Shown: piece by piece, positions 34,438 to 42,893 of the stretch
How positions within the stretch are numbered: position 1 is the stretch's first letter
Layout of the letters: every line of letters starts with the position of its first letter
From: Motiliproteus sediminis
GTDB lineage: Bacteria > Pseudomonadota > Gammaproteobacteria > Pseudomonadales > Balneatricaceae
Length of the DNA: 64,000 bases
Assembly (NCBI RefSeq): GCF_017912535.1
Contig: NZ_JAERQK010000005.1
Span: forward strand, 1 to 64,000
Reading direction: 5' to 3'
Notes under the pieces: generated by a model
Told to the model about the DNA's origin: nothing
The model's input: only the letters and a program-made list of their open reading frames with translations
Databases searched by the model: none
Program-made: the position numbers and the translations under genes

Positions 34438-34482
34438 ACCGCGATCTGCTCAGGCAGATCCGCAGTGGACGCCGTTTTTTTT
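34428..34482 (+). terminator. Attenuator terminator in the nirB leader
   Basis: AACGGCGTCCAC pairs with GTGGACGCCGTT. Inside it GATCTGC pairs with GCAGATC around a TCAG loop, and eight T residues follow. It ends 25 bases before the nirB start codon. The 5' arm overlaps the loop and 3' arm of the antiterminator hairpin. Confidence 0.93.
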
Positions 34483-34507
34483 GGCCTGAAGCAGGCGAGG
34501 ACAAGCT

Positions 34508-37093
34508 ATGAGCCCAGTGAATCCGGTGGATAACACAGCCCCTGAAACGAGCAGCCGCACCCGTATCGTGGTGGTCGGTAATGGCATGGTGGGACACCAG
34601 TTTATCGACAGCCTGCTGGCCAGCGATAACGCCCACCGGTTTGAGCTGATCACCTTCAGCGAAGAGTCACGGGTGGCCTACGACCGCATGCACCTGACCG
34701 AGTATTTTCAGACCCGCAGCGCCGAGCCGCTGGCGATGACCACGCTGGAAAAGTATCAGGCACAGGGCGTGACCCTGTATCTGGGTGACAAGGTGGTGGG
34801 CATTGATCGTGACGCTAAAACCGTTACCTCGGCCACGGGTAAAACCATCGGTTACGACAAGCTGGTGTTGGCCACTGGCTCTTACCCCTTCGTGCCGCCC
34901 ATTGAAGGTAATGATCGCGACAACTGCTTTGTCTACCGCACCATTGAAGACCTGGAGGCGATCACCGCCGCTGCGGATAACGGTGCCAAGGTGGGTACGG
35001 TGGTGGGCGGCGGTCTGCTGGGACTGGAAGCCGCCAAGGCGATCAAGGACCTGGGGCTGGAAGCCCACGTGGTGGAGTTCGCCCCCCGGCTGATGGCGGT
35101 GCAGGTGGATGAGGGCGGCGGCGCGCTGCTCAAGGATAAGATCACCGATCTGGGCGTGGGTGTGCACCTGTCCAAAGCCACCAGTCGCATCGTGGCCGGT
35201 GATAGCTGCCTGCACAAAATGGAGTTTGCCGATGGCGAGGCGCTGGAAACCGATCTGGTGATCTTCTCTGCTGGTATTCGTCCGCAGGATGAGCTGGCGC
35301 GCAGCAGCGGTCTGGACGTAGGCGAGCGCGGCGGCATTGTGATCAACAACGAATGCCAGACCTCGGATAAATCGATCTATGCCATCGGTGAGTGTGCGCT
35401 TTGGAACGGTCGCATATTCGGTCTGGTGGCGCCCGGTTACACCATGGCCAAGGTAGCCGCCAGTCACCTGGCCGGCGGTGAGCAGTGTCTGACTTTTGAT
35501 GGCGCCGACATGAGCACCAAGCTCAAACTGATGGGTGTGGATGTGGCCTCCATCGGCGATGCCCATGGCGTGACGCCGGGTGCGCGGGTCTACACCTACT
35601 TCAACCAGCCGGATGAGGTGTACAAAAAGCTGGTGGTGAGCGAAGACGGCAAGCTGCTGCTGGGCGCGGTGCTGGTGGGTGATGCGGCCGATTACGGCAC
35701 GCTGCTGCAGTACATGCTCAACCAGATTCAACTGCCGGAGTTCCCGGAAGGGCTGATCCTGCCCCATCGTGGTGATGATGCGCAGACCGGTCTGGGCGTG
35801 GCAGCGCTACCGGATACCGCGCAGATCTGCTCCTGTCATGACGTATCCAAGGGAGTAATCCGTGATGCGGTAGCCGGTGGCTGCTGCAGCGTGGGTGACG
35901 TGAAAGGGCACACCAAAGCCGGTACGGGTTGTGGTGGCTGTGTGCCGCTGCTGACCAATCTGGTCAACCATGAACTGGAAGCGCTGGGTGTAGCGGTGAG
36001 CAAGGATATCTGCGAACACTTCCCCCATACCCGTCAGGAGCTTTACCACCTGATTCGCGTCGGCAAGATCAAAACCTACGCCGAGATGCTGGAGAAGCAT
36101 GGCAAGGGGCACGGCTGTGAAATCTGCAAACCCGCCATCGGCTCGATTCTGGCCAGCTGCTGGAACGACTACGTGCTCAAAGATGAGCATATCGGCCTGC
36201 AGGACACCAACGACATCTTCCTCGGCAATATGCAGAAAGATGGCACCTACTCCATCGTGCCGCGCATCGCCGGTGGTGAAATCACCCCCGACAAGCTGAT
36301 CGTACTGGGTGAGGTGGCCAAAGAGTTTGACCTTTACACCAAAATCACCGGCGGCCAGCGGGTGGATCTGTTCGGCGCCCAGCTGCACCAGTTACCCCAG
36401 ATCTGGCGCAAGCTGGTGGACGCCGGTTTTGAAACCGGCCACGCCTACGGCAAGTCGGTGCGCACGGTGAAGTCCTGCGTCGGCAGCACCTGGTGTCGCT
36501 TCGGCGTGGATGATTCCGTCGGCCTCGCCATCGATATCGAGAATCGCTACAAGGGGTTGCGCGCGCCGCACAAACTCAAGTTTGCCGTGTCCGGCTGTAC
36601 CCGTGAGTGCGCCGAGGCGCAGTCCAAGGACTTTGGGGTGATCGCCACCGAGAACGGTTGGAACCTCTATATCTGCGGCAACGGTGGCATGAAGCCGCGT
36701 CATGCCGACCTGTTCGCCACCGATCTGGATCGCGAGACTCTGATCCGCTACATCGACCGGCTGCTGATGTTCTATATCCGCACCGCCGACCGTCTGCAGC
36801 GCACCTCGGTGTGGATGGACAACCTCGAAGGCGGTCTGGATTACCTCAAGCAGGTGATCATCGAGGACAGTCTGGGCATCAGTGATGAGCTGGAAGCGGA
36901 GATGGACCTCAACGTGGGCAACTACCAGTGCGAGTGGGCCACCACCCTGGCGAGCCCGGAAAAGCTCAAGCGCTTCAGCCACTTCATCAACGCCGACGAC
37001 ACCGACGACAACCTCGCCTTTGTGAAGGAGCGCGACCAGATCCGTCCGGCCCGCGACGATGAGAAAGCCAACCTGATCGCCAAGGCCAGCTAA
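34508..37093 (+). CDS. nirB: Nitrite reductase (NADH) large subunit
   Basis: An 861-residue enzyme reducing nitrite to ammonium with NADH. The N-terminal FAD/NAD part (about 1-420) begins TRIVVVGNGMVGHQFIDSLL. A BFD-like [2Fe-2S] region follows (ICSCHDVSKGVIRDAV, then HTKAGTGCGGCVPLL). The C-terminal sulfite/nitrite reductase half has KSCVGSTWCRFGVDDS and the siroheme-[4Fe-4S] ligand motif VSGCTRECAEAQSKDFGVIA. It works with NirD in the cytoplasm. GAGG precedes the ATG. Transcription appears controlled by sigma-54/NtrC plus NasR attenuation. Full length, no frameshift. Confidence 0.97.
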   Translation: MSPVNPVDNTAPETSSRTRIVVVGNGMVGHQFIDSLLASDNAHRFELITFSEESRVAYDRMHLTEYFQTRSAEPLAMTTLEKYQAQGVTLYLGDKVVGIDRDAKTVTSATGKTIGYDKLVLATGSYPFVPPIEGNDRDNCFVYRTIEDLEAITAAADNGAKVGTVVGGGLLGLEAAKAIKDLGLEAHVVEFAPRLMAVQVDEGGGALLKDKITDLGVGVHLSKATSRIVAGDSCLHKMEFADGEALETDLVIFSAGIRPQDELARSSGLDVGERGGIVINNECQTSDKSIYAIGECALWNGRIFGLVAPGYTMAKVAASHLAGGEQCLTFDGADMSTKLKLMGVDVASIGDAHGVTPGARVYTYFNQPDEVYKKLVVSEDGKLLLGAVLVGDAADYGTLLQYMLNQIQLPEFPEGLILPHRGDDAQTGLGVAALPDTAQICSCHDVSKGVIRDAVAGGCCSVGDVKGHTKAGTGCGGCVPLLTNLVNHELEALGVAVSKDICEHFPHTRQELYHLIRVGKIKTYAEMLEKHGKGHGCEICKPAIGSILASCWNDYVLKDEHIGLQDTNDIFLGNMQKDGTYSIVPRIAGGEITPDKLIVLGEVAKEFDLYTKITGGQRVDLFGAQLHQLPQIWRKLVDAGFETGHAYGKSVRTVKSCVGSTWCRFGVDDSVGLAIDIENRYKGLRAPHKLKFAVSGCTRECAEAQSKDFGVIATENGWNLYICGNGGMKPRHADLFATDLDRETLIRYIDRLLMFYIRTADRLQRTSVWMDNLEGGLDYLKQVIIEDSLGISDELEAEMDLNVGNYQCEWATTLASPEKLKRFSHFINADDTDDNLAFVKERDQIRPARDDEKANLIAKAS

Positions 37094-37118
37094 CTGGCCC
37101 GCAGGAGGAGTAACGACC

Positions 37119-37448
37119 ATGACTCAATGGACCGCAGTATGTGAACTGAACGACATTGCACCGGATACCGGCGTCTGTGCGCTGGTGCAGGGACAGCAGG
37201 TGGCGATCTTTCGTCAGGCGCGTACCGACCGCCTGTTTGCCATCGGCAACTTTGATCCGGTGGGTAAAGCCAACGTGCTCTCACGTGGTCTGCTGGCGCA
37301 GCTGGGTGAGGCCATCACCGTCGCTTCGCCGCTCTACAAGCAGCACTACTGTCTGCGTTCAGGCACCTGCCTGGAGAACGGGCAGCTCAGGGTGCCTGTC
37401 TATGCGGTGCGGGTCACCGCGGGGCAGGTCGAAGTGGCGGCAGCCTGA
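37119..37448 (+). CDS. nirD: Nitrite reductase (NADH) small subunit
   Basis: A 109-residue Rieske-fold subunit of the assimilatory nitrite reductase. It has ALVQGQQVAIFRQARTDRLF, NFDPVGKANVLSRGL and VASPLYKQHYCLRSGTCLENG. As in E. coli NirD, the usual Rieske 2Cys-2His cluster ligands are not present, so it is structural and carries no cluster. It follows nirB by 25 bases with an AGGAGG ribosome site and shares its promoter and leader. No nitrate reductase gene follows. Confidence 0.95.
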   Translation: MTQWTAVCELNDIAPDTGVCALVQGQQVAIFRQARTDRLFAIGNFDPVGKANVLSRGLLAQLGEAITVASPLYKQHYCLRSGTCLENGQLRVPVYAVRVTAGQVEVAAA

Positions 37449-37472
37449 GTTGGCCGTTGTGGCTTGGGGAAC

Positions 37473-37910
37473 CTAAAGCCTTGCCCGGATATCCGGCCAG
37501 TTGCTGTCTCCCCGGCGAATATAACCGGCGGTATCCGCCTCCCAGCGCTTCTGCACTGATTTGGAATAGTTGAGGTACAGCTTACCCTCGACGATGCGCC
37601 AGGCTTCCGGGTCCACCTTGGCGGTATAGCCGTTGGCGACCGCATAGGCGCAGTAGCCGCCGTATTGCGGCGCAAACGCCTCCGGATTGGCGATAAAACG
37701 CTGCCGGTTGGCGGCGCTGCTGAAGTACCAGTCGGCACCCTGCCAGCGATAACTGAACTGCCTGCTCCCCTCAACGGCTTTGGCATCGGCAAAGTAAGCT
37801 ACGGGATCGTACCCGGCAATCGCGCTGTTGCTGCCACCCTGGGTGTTGACCGGGCTCGCTTGGACACTGCCTATCAGCAGCAGGGTAAGGAGAATCGCGA
37901 ACGCTTTCAT
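37473..37910 (-). CDS. YHS domain-containing exported protein
   Basis: A 145-residue protein with a signal peptide (to about residue 18, VQA) and a YHS-type domain: AIAGYDPVAYFADAKAVEGS, FSYRWQGADWYFSSAANRQRF, NPEAFAPQYGGYCAYAVANG. The family is probably metal-binding and is often found near copper or heme genes. Its role here is unknown. It converges on nirD and is not part of that operon. Confidence 0.87.
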   Translation of the reverse strand: MKAFAILLTLLLIGSVQASPVNTQGGSNSAIAGYDPVAYFADAKAVEGSRQFSYRWQGADWYFSSAANRQRFIANPEAFAPQYGGYCAYAVANGYTAKVDPEAWRIVEGKLYLNYSKSVQKRWEADTAGYIRRGDSNWPDIRARL

Positions 37911-38104
37911 GGGGAGTTCCTCGAACCGTCAGGTTGGGCCTATAGATGAATGCAGCGCGTTTTTGTTACAGGCATAGATGCCGGAATAGGGCGGTGTGAG
38001 CTGGGACGAGGCCGGGCCAGGGTCCGCCTGCATCAGCCGGATGCAAGAGCGGCTGCTATCTCCTGCCGGGCGGCAGTGCAGCGCTGGCACGGCTTTGTCG
38101 GCGG

Positions 38105-38485
38105 TTACGCTTGCCGGGCTATCCAGCGCCTTGCAGCGTCAAAATCGTCAAATATCTCCGTGGTTACCCGGTGAATTTCACAGACGTTTTTGATGTGTTG
38201 GTAGCTGGTTATATCAGCGGATGCGGTGAACACGATTGCCATGGTGTGGCAGTCAGGCAGGTCGTTGCGAAACTCCTGCGCGAGCGTATCCAGTTCGATC
38301 AGGCGCAAACGGGTTAGATCGGCCTGACGGTAGTCAACCAGCGCTTTGTGGATGGCGTGTTGGGTGTAAAAAGGTCGGCTTTGTTGGCGCGCGGATTTGA
38401 TCGTTTCGGGCGACAGTTCGCCCCTCTGGCATATCAGCAGGCAGTCACAGTCAGCCAGATACTCCATGTCCGTAGTAACTTGCAT
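38105..38485 (-). CDS. SpoIIAA/STAS-like protein, second copy
   Basis: A 126-residue protein related in layout to the one at 29802: DCDCLLICQRGELSPETIKSA, KALVDYRQADL, CHTMAIVFTASADITSYQHIKNV, IFDDFDAARRWIARQA. The C-terminal aromatic/AARRW segment is shared. The chosen methionine has GGAG a few bases upstream. It is divergent from a CBS-domain gene, and a 17-bp perfect palindrome lies between them. Function unknown, possibly signalling. Confidence 0.72.
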   Translation of the reverse strand: MQVTTDMEYLADCDCLLICQRGELSPETIKSARQQSRPFYTQHAIHKALVDYRQADLTRLRLIELDTLAQEFRNDLPDCHTMAIVFTASADITSYQHIKNVCEIHRVTTEIFDDFDAARRWIARQA

Positions 38486-38565
38486 GGTGCTCCGTCTCTG
38501 CAGAGAGTCTGTGGTTGGTGGTGGCTGCATCATACTATGTTAAGCCGCTTGTCGCGGACTCAATA

Positions 38566-38582
38566 GTTCGTAATTTACGAAC
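38566..38582. promoter_or_regulatory. Candidate NhaR/LysR operator between STAS-like and CBS genes
   Basis: GTTCGTAATTTACGAAC is a perfect palindrome apart from its central base and contains a T-N11-A LysR core. Nearly the same motif (with the same ATA before GTTCGTAA) occurs upstream of mnhE at 48241-48259. Because nhaR lies 0.7 kb downstream, NhaR is the likely ligand. Confidence 0.55.
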
Positions 38583-38660
38583 AGTCCGCACAACAAAACG
38601 AAAACTCCCACACCGGTAATACCCTAGTATGGCACTAGGTTAAATTGGGAGGTAAGCGGT

Positions 38661-39305
38661 ATGTTTGCGATTCATGATCGGCAAGGCCTGAAGCTGCGCG
38701 GTAGTATGGAGCAGCTGAGACAGCACAAGCAACCGGCACCGGACCGGCTCAAGCGGCACCAGCTGTTCTGGGACCAGCCCGATACCACCGGTCCGGTGTT
38801 GGCGTTTACCCAGCCGGCGACAGCGGCTAATCGCTATGAGAAAGCGGAAGCACTGTATCGCCGGATGCTGAACCTGCGCGTCAATGAGCCGGTGGTGCAT
38901 GCGCACCAGGTGATGTCGAGCTATGTCTACACCCTGTCGCCGCAGGACTCGCTGGCGGATGCATGGCGCTGGATGCGTGACTATCAGGTAGAGCAGATGC
39001 CGGTGGTTGGCGAGGGTGAGGGGGTGGTGTCGCTGCTGGCACGCCGGGATATCGAATCTTTGCTACTGGATCAGAAGCTGACGATTGAGTTGTTGGCACG
39101 CAAAAGCGTCGAAACGGTGATGCCTGAAGAGATCATTACTACCGAGCCGGTCGCCTCTATCCGTCGGATCGCGCGGGTGATGGTGGATTACCAGCAGCAT
39201 GCGATGCCGGTGGTGGATGACCGTGACAAGCTGGTGGGTATCGTTACCCGGGGCGATATTCTGCGGGTACTGTCCGAGCAATCCAAGCTCAGTTTCTGGA
39301 CCTGA
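38661..39305 (+). CDS. CBS domain-pair protein
   Basis: A 214-residue protein. Residues 1-80 are polar and without recognised fold. Two CBS motifs follow: VMSSYVYTLSPQDSLADAWRWM with MPVVGEGEGVVSLLARRDI, and VMPEEIITTEPVASIRRIARVM with MPVVDDRDKLVGIVTRGDIL. CBS pairs bind adenine nucleotides and gate partner proteins or transporters. GGAGG lies eight bases before the ATG. The shared operator-like palindrome upstream links it to the Mrp antiporter operon, possibly as an energy or salt sensor. Confidence 0.88.
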   Translation: MFAIHDRQGLKLRGSMEQLRQHKQPAPDRLKRHQLFWDQPDTTGPVLAFTQPATAANRYEKAEALYRRMLNLRVNEPVVHAHQVMSSYVYTLSPQDSLADAWRWMRDYQVEQMPVVGEGEGVVSLLARRDIESLLLDQKLTIELLARKSVETVMPEEIITTEPVASIRRIARVMVDYQQHAMPVVDDRDKLVGIVTRGDILRVLSEQSKLSFWT

Positions 39306-39320
39306 GGACGCCCCCCGGGG

Positions 39321-40226
39321 TCAGGGGCTGAACAAATTGTTGCGGGCTGTTTCGGTAATGACGCTGACCGCCGGATGTTTGATCCGGCGCTCGGCAGAGA
39401 TCACGTAGAACCGTTCGATCACCTGATCCGTGCGCCCGATCACTTCCACGCCGTACTTGTCGAGCACATCCTGCTCTACCGCGGTGGGCGAGCTGAACAC
39501 GCCGGCTCCGCGTTCGCCGAACGCTTTCATCAGCGCCCGGTCATCGAATTCTGCAATCAGTGTTGGTTGCAGCCCCTGACGATCCAGCCAGCCATCCAGC
39601 TCGCGGCGCAGATTACTGCCGTTGCTGGGCATCAGCATGGGGCTAGTGTGCAGGCTTTGAGGAAAATCGGAGCTCAGATCTGCCGCCAGTGCCGGGGCGG
39701 CAAAGAAGCTGATGCTCGACTCCCCCAGCAGATGATTGTACGCCTTGACGTTGAGGGTCGGATTGATCGGACTGTCGGCGATCACCATATCCAGTTTGTG
39801 CACCGACAATTCGGACAACAGGTCCACCAGGGGGGCTTCATGGCACTGCAGCTGTACCGGCGGTTTGAGCTGGAGTACCGGTTCCAGAACCCGGTAGGCG
39901 AGCAGTTTGGGGACCACCATCGCTACACCAACACGCAAGCTTTGCGTGGTTCCCTGGCGTCCGGCGAGCAGATCCTGTAGCTCCAGCCCGATGGAAAACA
40001 TCTCTTCGGCATAGGCAAACACGGTCTGGCCGGTATCGGTAAGGGCGAGATTACGCCCCTCCTTGCGAAACAGTTTGGTACCGATCTGTTGCTCCAGTTC
40101 CCGTAGCTGGCCGCTGATGGTCTGTGGGGTCAGGCAGAGAATATCTGCCGCTTGAGTGATGGAGCCGGAACTGGCCACCGTCCAGAAGTAACGCAGATGC
40201 TTGAGGTTGATCTTGAGGTTGTTCAT
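39321..40226 (-). CDS. nhaR: LysR family activator NhaR
   Basis: A 301-residue LysR protein clearly of the NhaR type: INLKHLRYFWTVASSGSIT, LCLTPQTISGQLRELEQQIG, SVHKLDMVIADSPINPTLN, FDDRALMKAFGERGAGVF, RFYVISAERRIKHPAVSVI and a terminal NLFSP. These match E. coli NhaR segment by segment as remembered. NhaR activates Na+/H+ antiporter genes in response to Na+. It lies downstream of the Mrp-like operon and its stress protein, so that operon is the likely target. The longer upstream frame lacks a ribosome site. Confidence 0.93.
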   Translation of the reverse strand: MNNLKINLKHLRYFWTVASSGSITQAADILCLTPQTISGQLRELEQQIGTKLFRKEGRNLALTDTGQTVFAYAEEMFSIGLELQDLLAGRQGTTQSLRVGVAMVVPKLLAYRVLEPVLQLKPPVQLQCHEAPLVDLLSELSVHKLDMVIADSPINPTLNVKAYNHLLGESSISFFAAPALAADLSSDFPQSLHTSPMLMPSNGSNLRRELDGWLDRQGLQPTLIAEFDDRALMKAFGERGAGVFSSPTAVEQDVLDKYGVEVIGRTDQVIERFYVISAERRIKHPAVSVITETARNNLFSP

Positions 40227-40326
40227 CCGTCCCTGTCCCGACAACTGGCTACGGGTGGGGGTTCGTTTACCGAAACCGCCCCGATATCGCTGTAGCATAG
40301 TCGTGGTACGCACGTTGTGTTGCCGT

Positions 40327-41250
40327 TCAGGCCGACTTGACCGGCGAAACGAAACCGCCGGGCTTCACCGCCAGCACCGAGCAGTCGCTGCGCTGCAAGA
40401 TATCTTCGGCGGTGTTGCCGATGATCAGGCCGGGAATGCCGGTTCTGGCCAGCGTGCCGATCACGATAAGGTCGGCCTTTAGCTGCTCCGCTACGCGCTG
40501 GATAACCTCGGTTGGCTCGCCCTTGTGCAGGTGGAGCTCGACCTCATCTGAACCCAACTGGTGGCGTTCAAGCAGCGCGCGCAGTTGGCTGCTGTGTTGC
40601 TGGCGAGTCTGTTCGCGCATCTTTTCAAGCTCAACATCACTGAGTCCGTAGCGGCCGCTCCGGAGCATCGATTCACCGTAGAACTGCCAGGCATGAACCA
40701 GAGCCAGCCGGGAACCGTCGGCTTTGGCAATGTTGTACGCCAGATCGGTCACCGTGTCGGCGCAGTCGTCCTCCTCGCTGCAGGGATCGACGGCGGCCAA
40801 AATGGTGCGGTAGTTGCGAGCTTCAGTACCCCGCTCGATCCACACCGGGCAGGGGCATTTGCGCAGCAGATGCATGTCGCTGCTGCTGAGCGGCTGGTCG
40901 GCACCGTTACGCGCCGGCTTGATCAGCAGCTCGTGAGGCTCATTGATGACGGCACGGATCGCCTCGATAAACCCCCAGCCGGTGCGGACATCGATGCGAA
41001 CGGGATGGTTCAGGGGGGCCGCGTGCTGGAGTAATTTTCGTAGCTCCTGCTCCTGATACTGTCTGATGATCTCATCGATACCGAGGCCAAAGCGGATCTT
41101 TACCGCGGCAGGAGAGGGCAGGTTGCCGATTACGTCCATCACGGTGAGCCGCGCTTCATGCCGGTACGCCAGACTGATCGCCCGCTCCAGCGCCGGATTC
41201 ATGGTCATATCGCCATCGGCAAAGTAGAGAATGTTACGTAACGGTTTCAT
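40327..41250 (-). CDS. uspE: Universal stress protein, tandem domains (UspE-like)
   Basis: A 307-residue cytoplasmic protein with two UspA-like halves: KPLRNILYFADGD to about 145, then NYRTILAAVDPCSEEDDCADTV to the end. The second half keeps the nucleotide-binding LIVIGTLARTGIPGLIIGNTAEDILQRSDCSVLAV segment; in the first half it is degenerate. GGAGG lies five bases before the ATG. It follows the last membrane subunit of the Mrp-like operon by 17 bases and is probably cotranscribed, which points to a role in salt or pH stress. Confidence 0.9.
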   Translation of the reverse strand: MKPLRNILYFADGDMTMNPALERAISLAYRHEARLTVMDVIGNLPSPAAVKIRFGLGIDEIIRQYQEQELRKLLQHAAPLNHPVRIDVRTGWGFIEAIRAVINEPHELLIKPARNGADQPLSSSDMHLLRKCPCPVWIERGTEARNYRTILAAVDPCSEEDDCADTVTDLAYNIAKADGSRLALVHAWQFYGESMLRSGRYGLSDVELEKMREQTRQQHSSQLRALLERHQLGSDEVELHLHKGEPTEVIQRVAEQLKADLIVIGTLARTGIPGLIIGNTAEDILQRSDCSVLAVKPGGFVSPVKSA

Positions 41251-41267
41251 GTTGTCCTCCAACAGGG

Positions 41268-42893
41268 TTAACGCGGGAACAGCCATAGCGAAACGAGCAG
41301 CACCAGCAGCACCAGCGGCAGCGCAAGGCTGGCCGCCCGATCTGCCGAGATAGCGGGTATCCAGGCTCTGATCGGCAGCGGGCGGACGGATCTTTCCGCC
41401 GCCGCCGCGGCTTGTCTGCTGTGCACGCGAGCGGCAATCGTGGGCCAGCGCTGGGGGAACAGTTCAATCAAATCCCCCGCTGGGATGGTGCCGGATAACG
41501 GGTGCAGCCAGGGCGCGCGACCGCTGCTGACCAGCAGCGCCAGCGCCAGACCCAGGGCCCAAAGCAGCGCGGAACCCGGCGTCAACGCGTCTACCAGCGC
41601 GATCGGGAGCAGCGCGGCGGTCAGGATCAGCAGTAGCCAGGGGGTGACCCTCTGGCTCAGGCGAGCAGTTCCGCGGTAGTGAGTCATAACCCAGAGAAAG
41701 CGAACCATCAGCATCGGCGTTACCAGCGCCGCGACGCCGAAGAACAGCAGCACGGTGGTAGCCGCTGCACCGCCGGTGTCTAGGGCTCCGGACAGGAGAT
41801 CTTTGGCCGCGGCACCGCCAGCAAAGGGCGCGCCGCTGAGGATCGCGGCCGGGATTACCAGCAGCCCGAACAGGGCGCGGCTGTGGTACTGCTTGATAAC
41901 GCCGACTCCGATGAATAGCGCGCCTTTGCACAAGCCATGGACCAGGGCGTACACCGTGATTGCAACCATGATCGCGGCCGCGGCGGCGGGTTGGTGCAAT
42001 GCGACGCCGATGGCGGCGGCGAACAGGCTCATCTTGCTGATGCTGGAGTAAGCCAGAATGACTTTAGGGTCTTGCTGCAGCAGCCCGATTGCCGCTGCGA
42101 GCGTTGCCCCCAGCGCACCGCTGACGACAAACACCCAGCCCCAGAACGGCTGCGCTGCGCCCCCCAGTGGCAGAAAGGTAAACCAGCCGACCAGTGCGGT
42201 GGCGATCATCGCGCCGCTGAGTACGGCACTGGCGCTGACCGGGGCGGCGGGATGCGCCAGTGGCAGCCACACATGAAAGCCGAACAGACCCGCCTTGATG
42301 GCAAAGCTGACGAACAGCAGCGCCATCTCCAGATTGGAGCCGCCGGATAGCTGTTCCGGGGCGGGGGCTAACAGGCCGGTGCGCTGGTAGATCAGCAGCA
42401 GCGCGATGAGTAGCAAAAACTCGGACGCCAGCGTCATGATCAGGTAGACCCGTGCTGCCCGGCGCGCTGCCCGGGTGGCGGTGTGGACCACCAGTCCGAA
42501 ACTCGCCAGCCCCATCAGCGCGAAACCGAGATAGAAGCTGATCATATCCGTGCTCAGGATCAGGCCGATGTTGCCTGACATCGCCAGCGTCATGAACAGG
42601 CGCAGGCGGCCGCCGTGCGGGTCTTCACCGTCACTGGCCAGACAGTGAGCGCTGGCGGCCAGCCACAATAGTGCGGTGAAGGTAAGGAATAACCGTTGCA
42701 CGCCGTCCATGCCCAACTCGGTGCCGAGCAGCAGCCAGGGCAGCGACAACTGACTGCCCGCGGGTAGCAGCCAGGCGGCGGCCAGGGCCGGCAGCGGAGC
42801 AGCGATCAGCAGCCAGCGACAGCGGTTGCCGGCGATAACGGCCGGGGCCAGCAGCAGCGGCACCAGCCAGCTGGCTAACAGCAGCAGGTTCAT
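41268..42893 (-). CDS. Mrp/complex I-like proton-conducting membrane subunit (third copy)
   Basis: A 541-residue polytopic protein of the NuoL/M/N-MrpA/D family with about 14 hydrophobic segments. Family marks are LYLGFALMGLASFGLV-like antiporter helices, the lysine-bearing KAGLFGFHVWLPLAHPAAPVSASAVLSGAMI, and GLLQQDPKVILAYSSISKMS. It resembles HyfB/MbhH-like subunits more than classical MrpD. About 110 residues beyond the core end in a basic stretch and a last helix. Its ATG overlaps the preceding stop (ATGA). It would form part of a cation/proton antiporter complex. Confidence 0.87.
   Translation of the reverse strand: MNLLLLASWLVPLLLAPAVIAGNRCRWLLIAAPLPALAAAWLLPAGSQLSLPWLLLGTELGMDGVQRLFLTFTALLWLAASAHCLASDGEDPHGGRLRLFMTLAMSGNIGLILSTDMISFYLGFALMGLASFGLVVHTATRAARRAARVYLIMTLASEFLLLIALLLIYQRTGLLAPAPEQLSGGSNLEMALLFVSFAIKAGLFGFHVWLPLAHPAAPVSASAVLSGAMIATALVGWFTFLPLGGAAQPFWGWVFVVSGALGATLAAAIGLLQQDPKVILAYSSISKMSLFAAAIGVALHQPAAAAAIMVAITVYALVHGLCKGALFIGVGVIKQYHSRALFGLLVIPAAILSGAPFAGGAAAKDLLSGALDTGGAAATTVLLFFGVAALVTPMLMVRFLWVMTHYRGTARLSQRVTPWLLLILTAALLPIALVDALTPGSALLWALGLALALLVSSGRAPWLHPLSGTIPAGDLIELFPQRWPTIAARVHSRQAAAAAERSVRPLPIRAWIPAISADRAASLALPLVLLVLLVSLWLFPR

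Noticed and set aside
34667-35767. 366-codon frame antisense to nirB
   Set aside because: Shadow of nirB codons in a GC-rich gene; histidine-rich composition without recognisable domains or ribosome site.
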